From contig CAMTPD010000074.1 of assembly GCA_947074265.1 (NCBI GenBank), positions 1-6,854 of the forward strand: 6,854 nt of DNA, read 5' to 3'. The position numbers and the translations under genes are program-made. This document shows positions 6,790-6,854 of this stretch, piece by piece. Source of the DNA: an uncultured Porphyromonadaceae bacterium. Lineage in GTDB: Bacteria; Bacteroidota; Bacteroidia; Bacteroidales; CAMTPD01. The first letter of the stretch is position 1. Each line of letters begins with the position of its first letter. The notes below the pieces were generated by a model. That model was not told the origin of the DNA. It made no database searches and saw only the letters and a program-made list of their open reading frames with translations.

Positions 6790-6854
6790 CCACCCCCAAC
6801 TTATCAACAGTTTCAACAAACATTACATTCCCAACCTCAATCAACCGCAAAGGA
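6790..6854. other. C/A-rich tail after the repeat array
   Basis: The plus strand here is almost free of G (one G in 6781-6840). Phrases such as TTTCAAC and TCAACA recur at roughly unit spacing, so it may be a decayed continuation of the array. No gene start or promoter is visible before the window ends. Confidence 0.4.

Noticed and set aside
6801..6809. DnaA box (TTATCAACA)
   Set aside because: It differs from TTATCCACA at one position and stands alone in A/C-rich DNA, without other boxes, a dnaA gene or an AT-rich unwinding region.

Overview
The window most likely comes from a member of the order Bacteroidales (Bacteroidetes). The best evidence is an N-succinylornithine carbamoyltransferase of the Bacteroides fragilis ArgF' type encoded behind proB and proA. 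The one recognisable promoter element also fits the Bacteroidetes pattern (TAnnTTTG). I cannot name the genus. All five convincing genes lie on the minus strand.

Reading in the direction of transcription (right to left), a roughly 1 kb gene-free region (5849-6854) comes first. It holds the promoter and a candidate operator of the first operon, then an A/C-rich stretch that becomes a degenerate tandem array with a 22-bp period (clear from about 6429 to 6789). Operon 1 (5848 to 3620) encodes an XRE-cupin regulator followed by an AMP-forming acyl-CoA synthetase, and ends at a strong intrinsic terminator (3515-3570). Operon 2 (3453 to 116) encodes ProB, ProA and ArgF', packed with 14- and 18-bp gaps, and ends at a second intrinsic terminator (54-90).

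In operon 2, ProB and ProA convert glutamate to glutamate-5-semialdehyde, the precursor of proline. ArgF' carbamoylates N-succinylornithine on the way to arginine. The operon therefore joins two glutamate-derived amino acid branches. In operon 1 the regulator probably senses a small ligand with its cupin domain and controls its own operon, including the carboxylate-activating ligase; the substrate is unknown.

The least explained part is 6429-6854. It is a 22-bp-period array whose unit sequence changes along its length while the phase is kept, with internal dyads and phased T-tracts. I could not assign it to a known element by eye. It is the best candidate here for something undescribed, although it may be a lineage-specific intergenic repeat already known to others.
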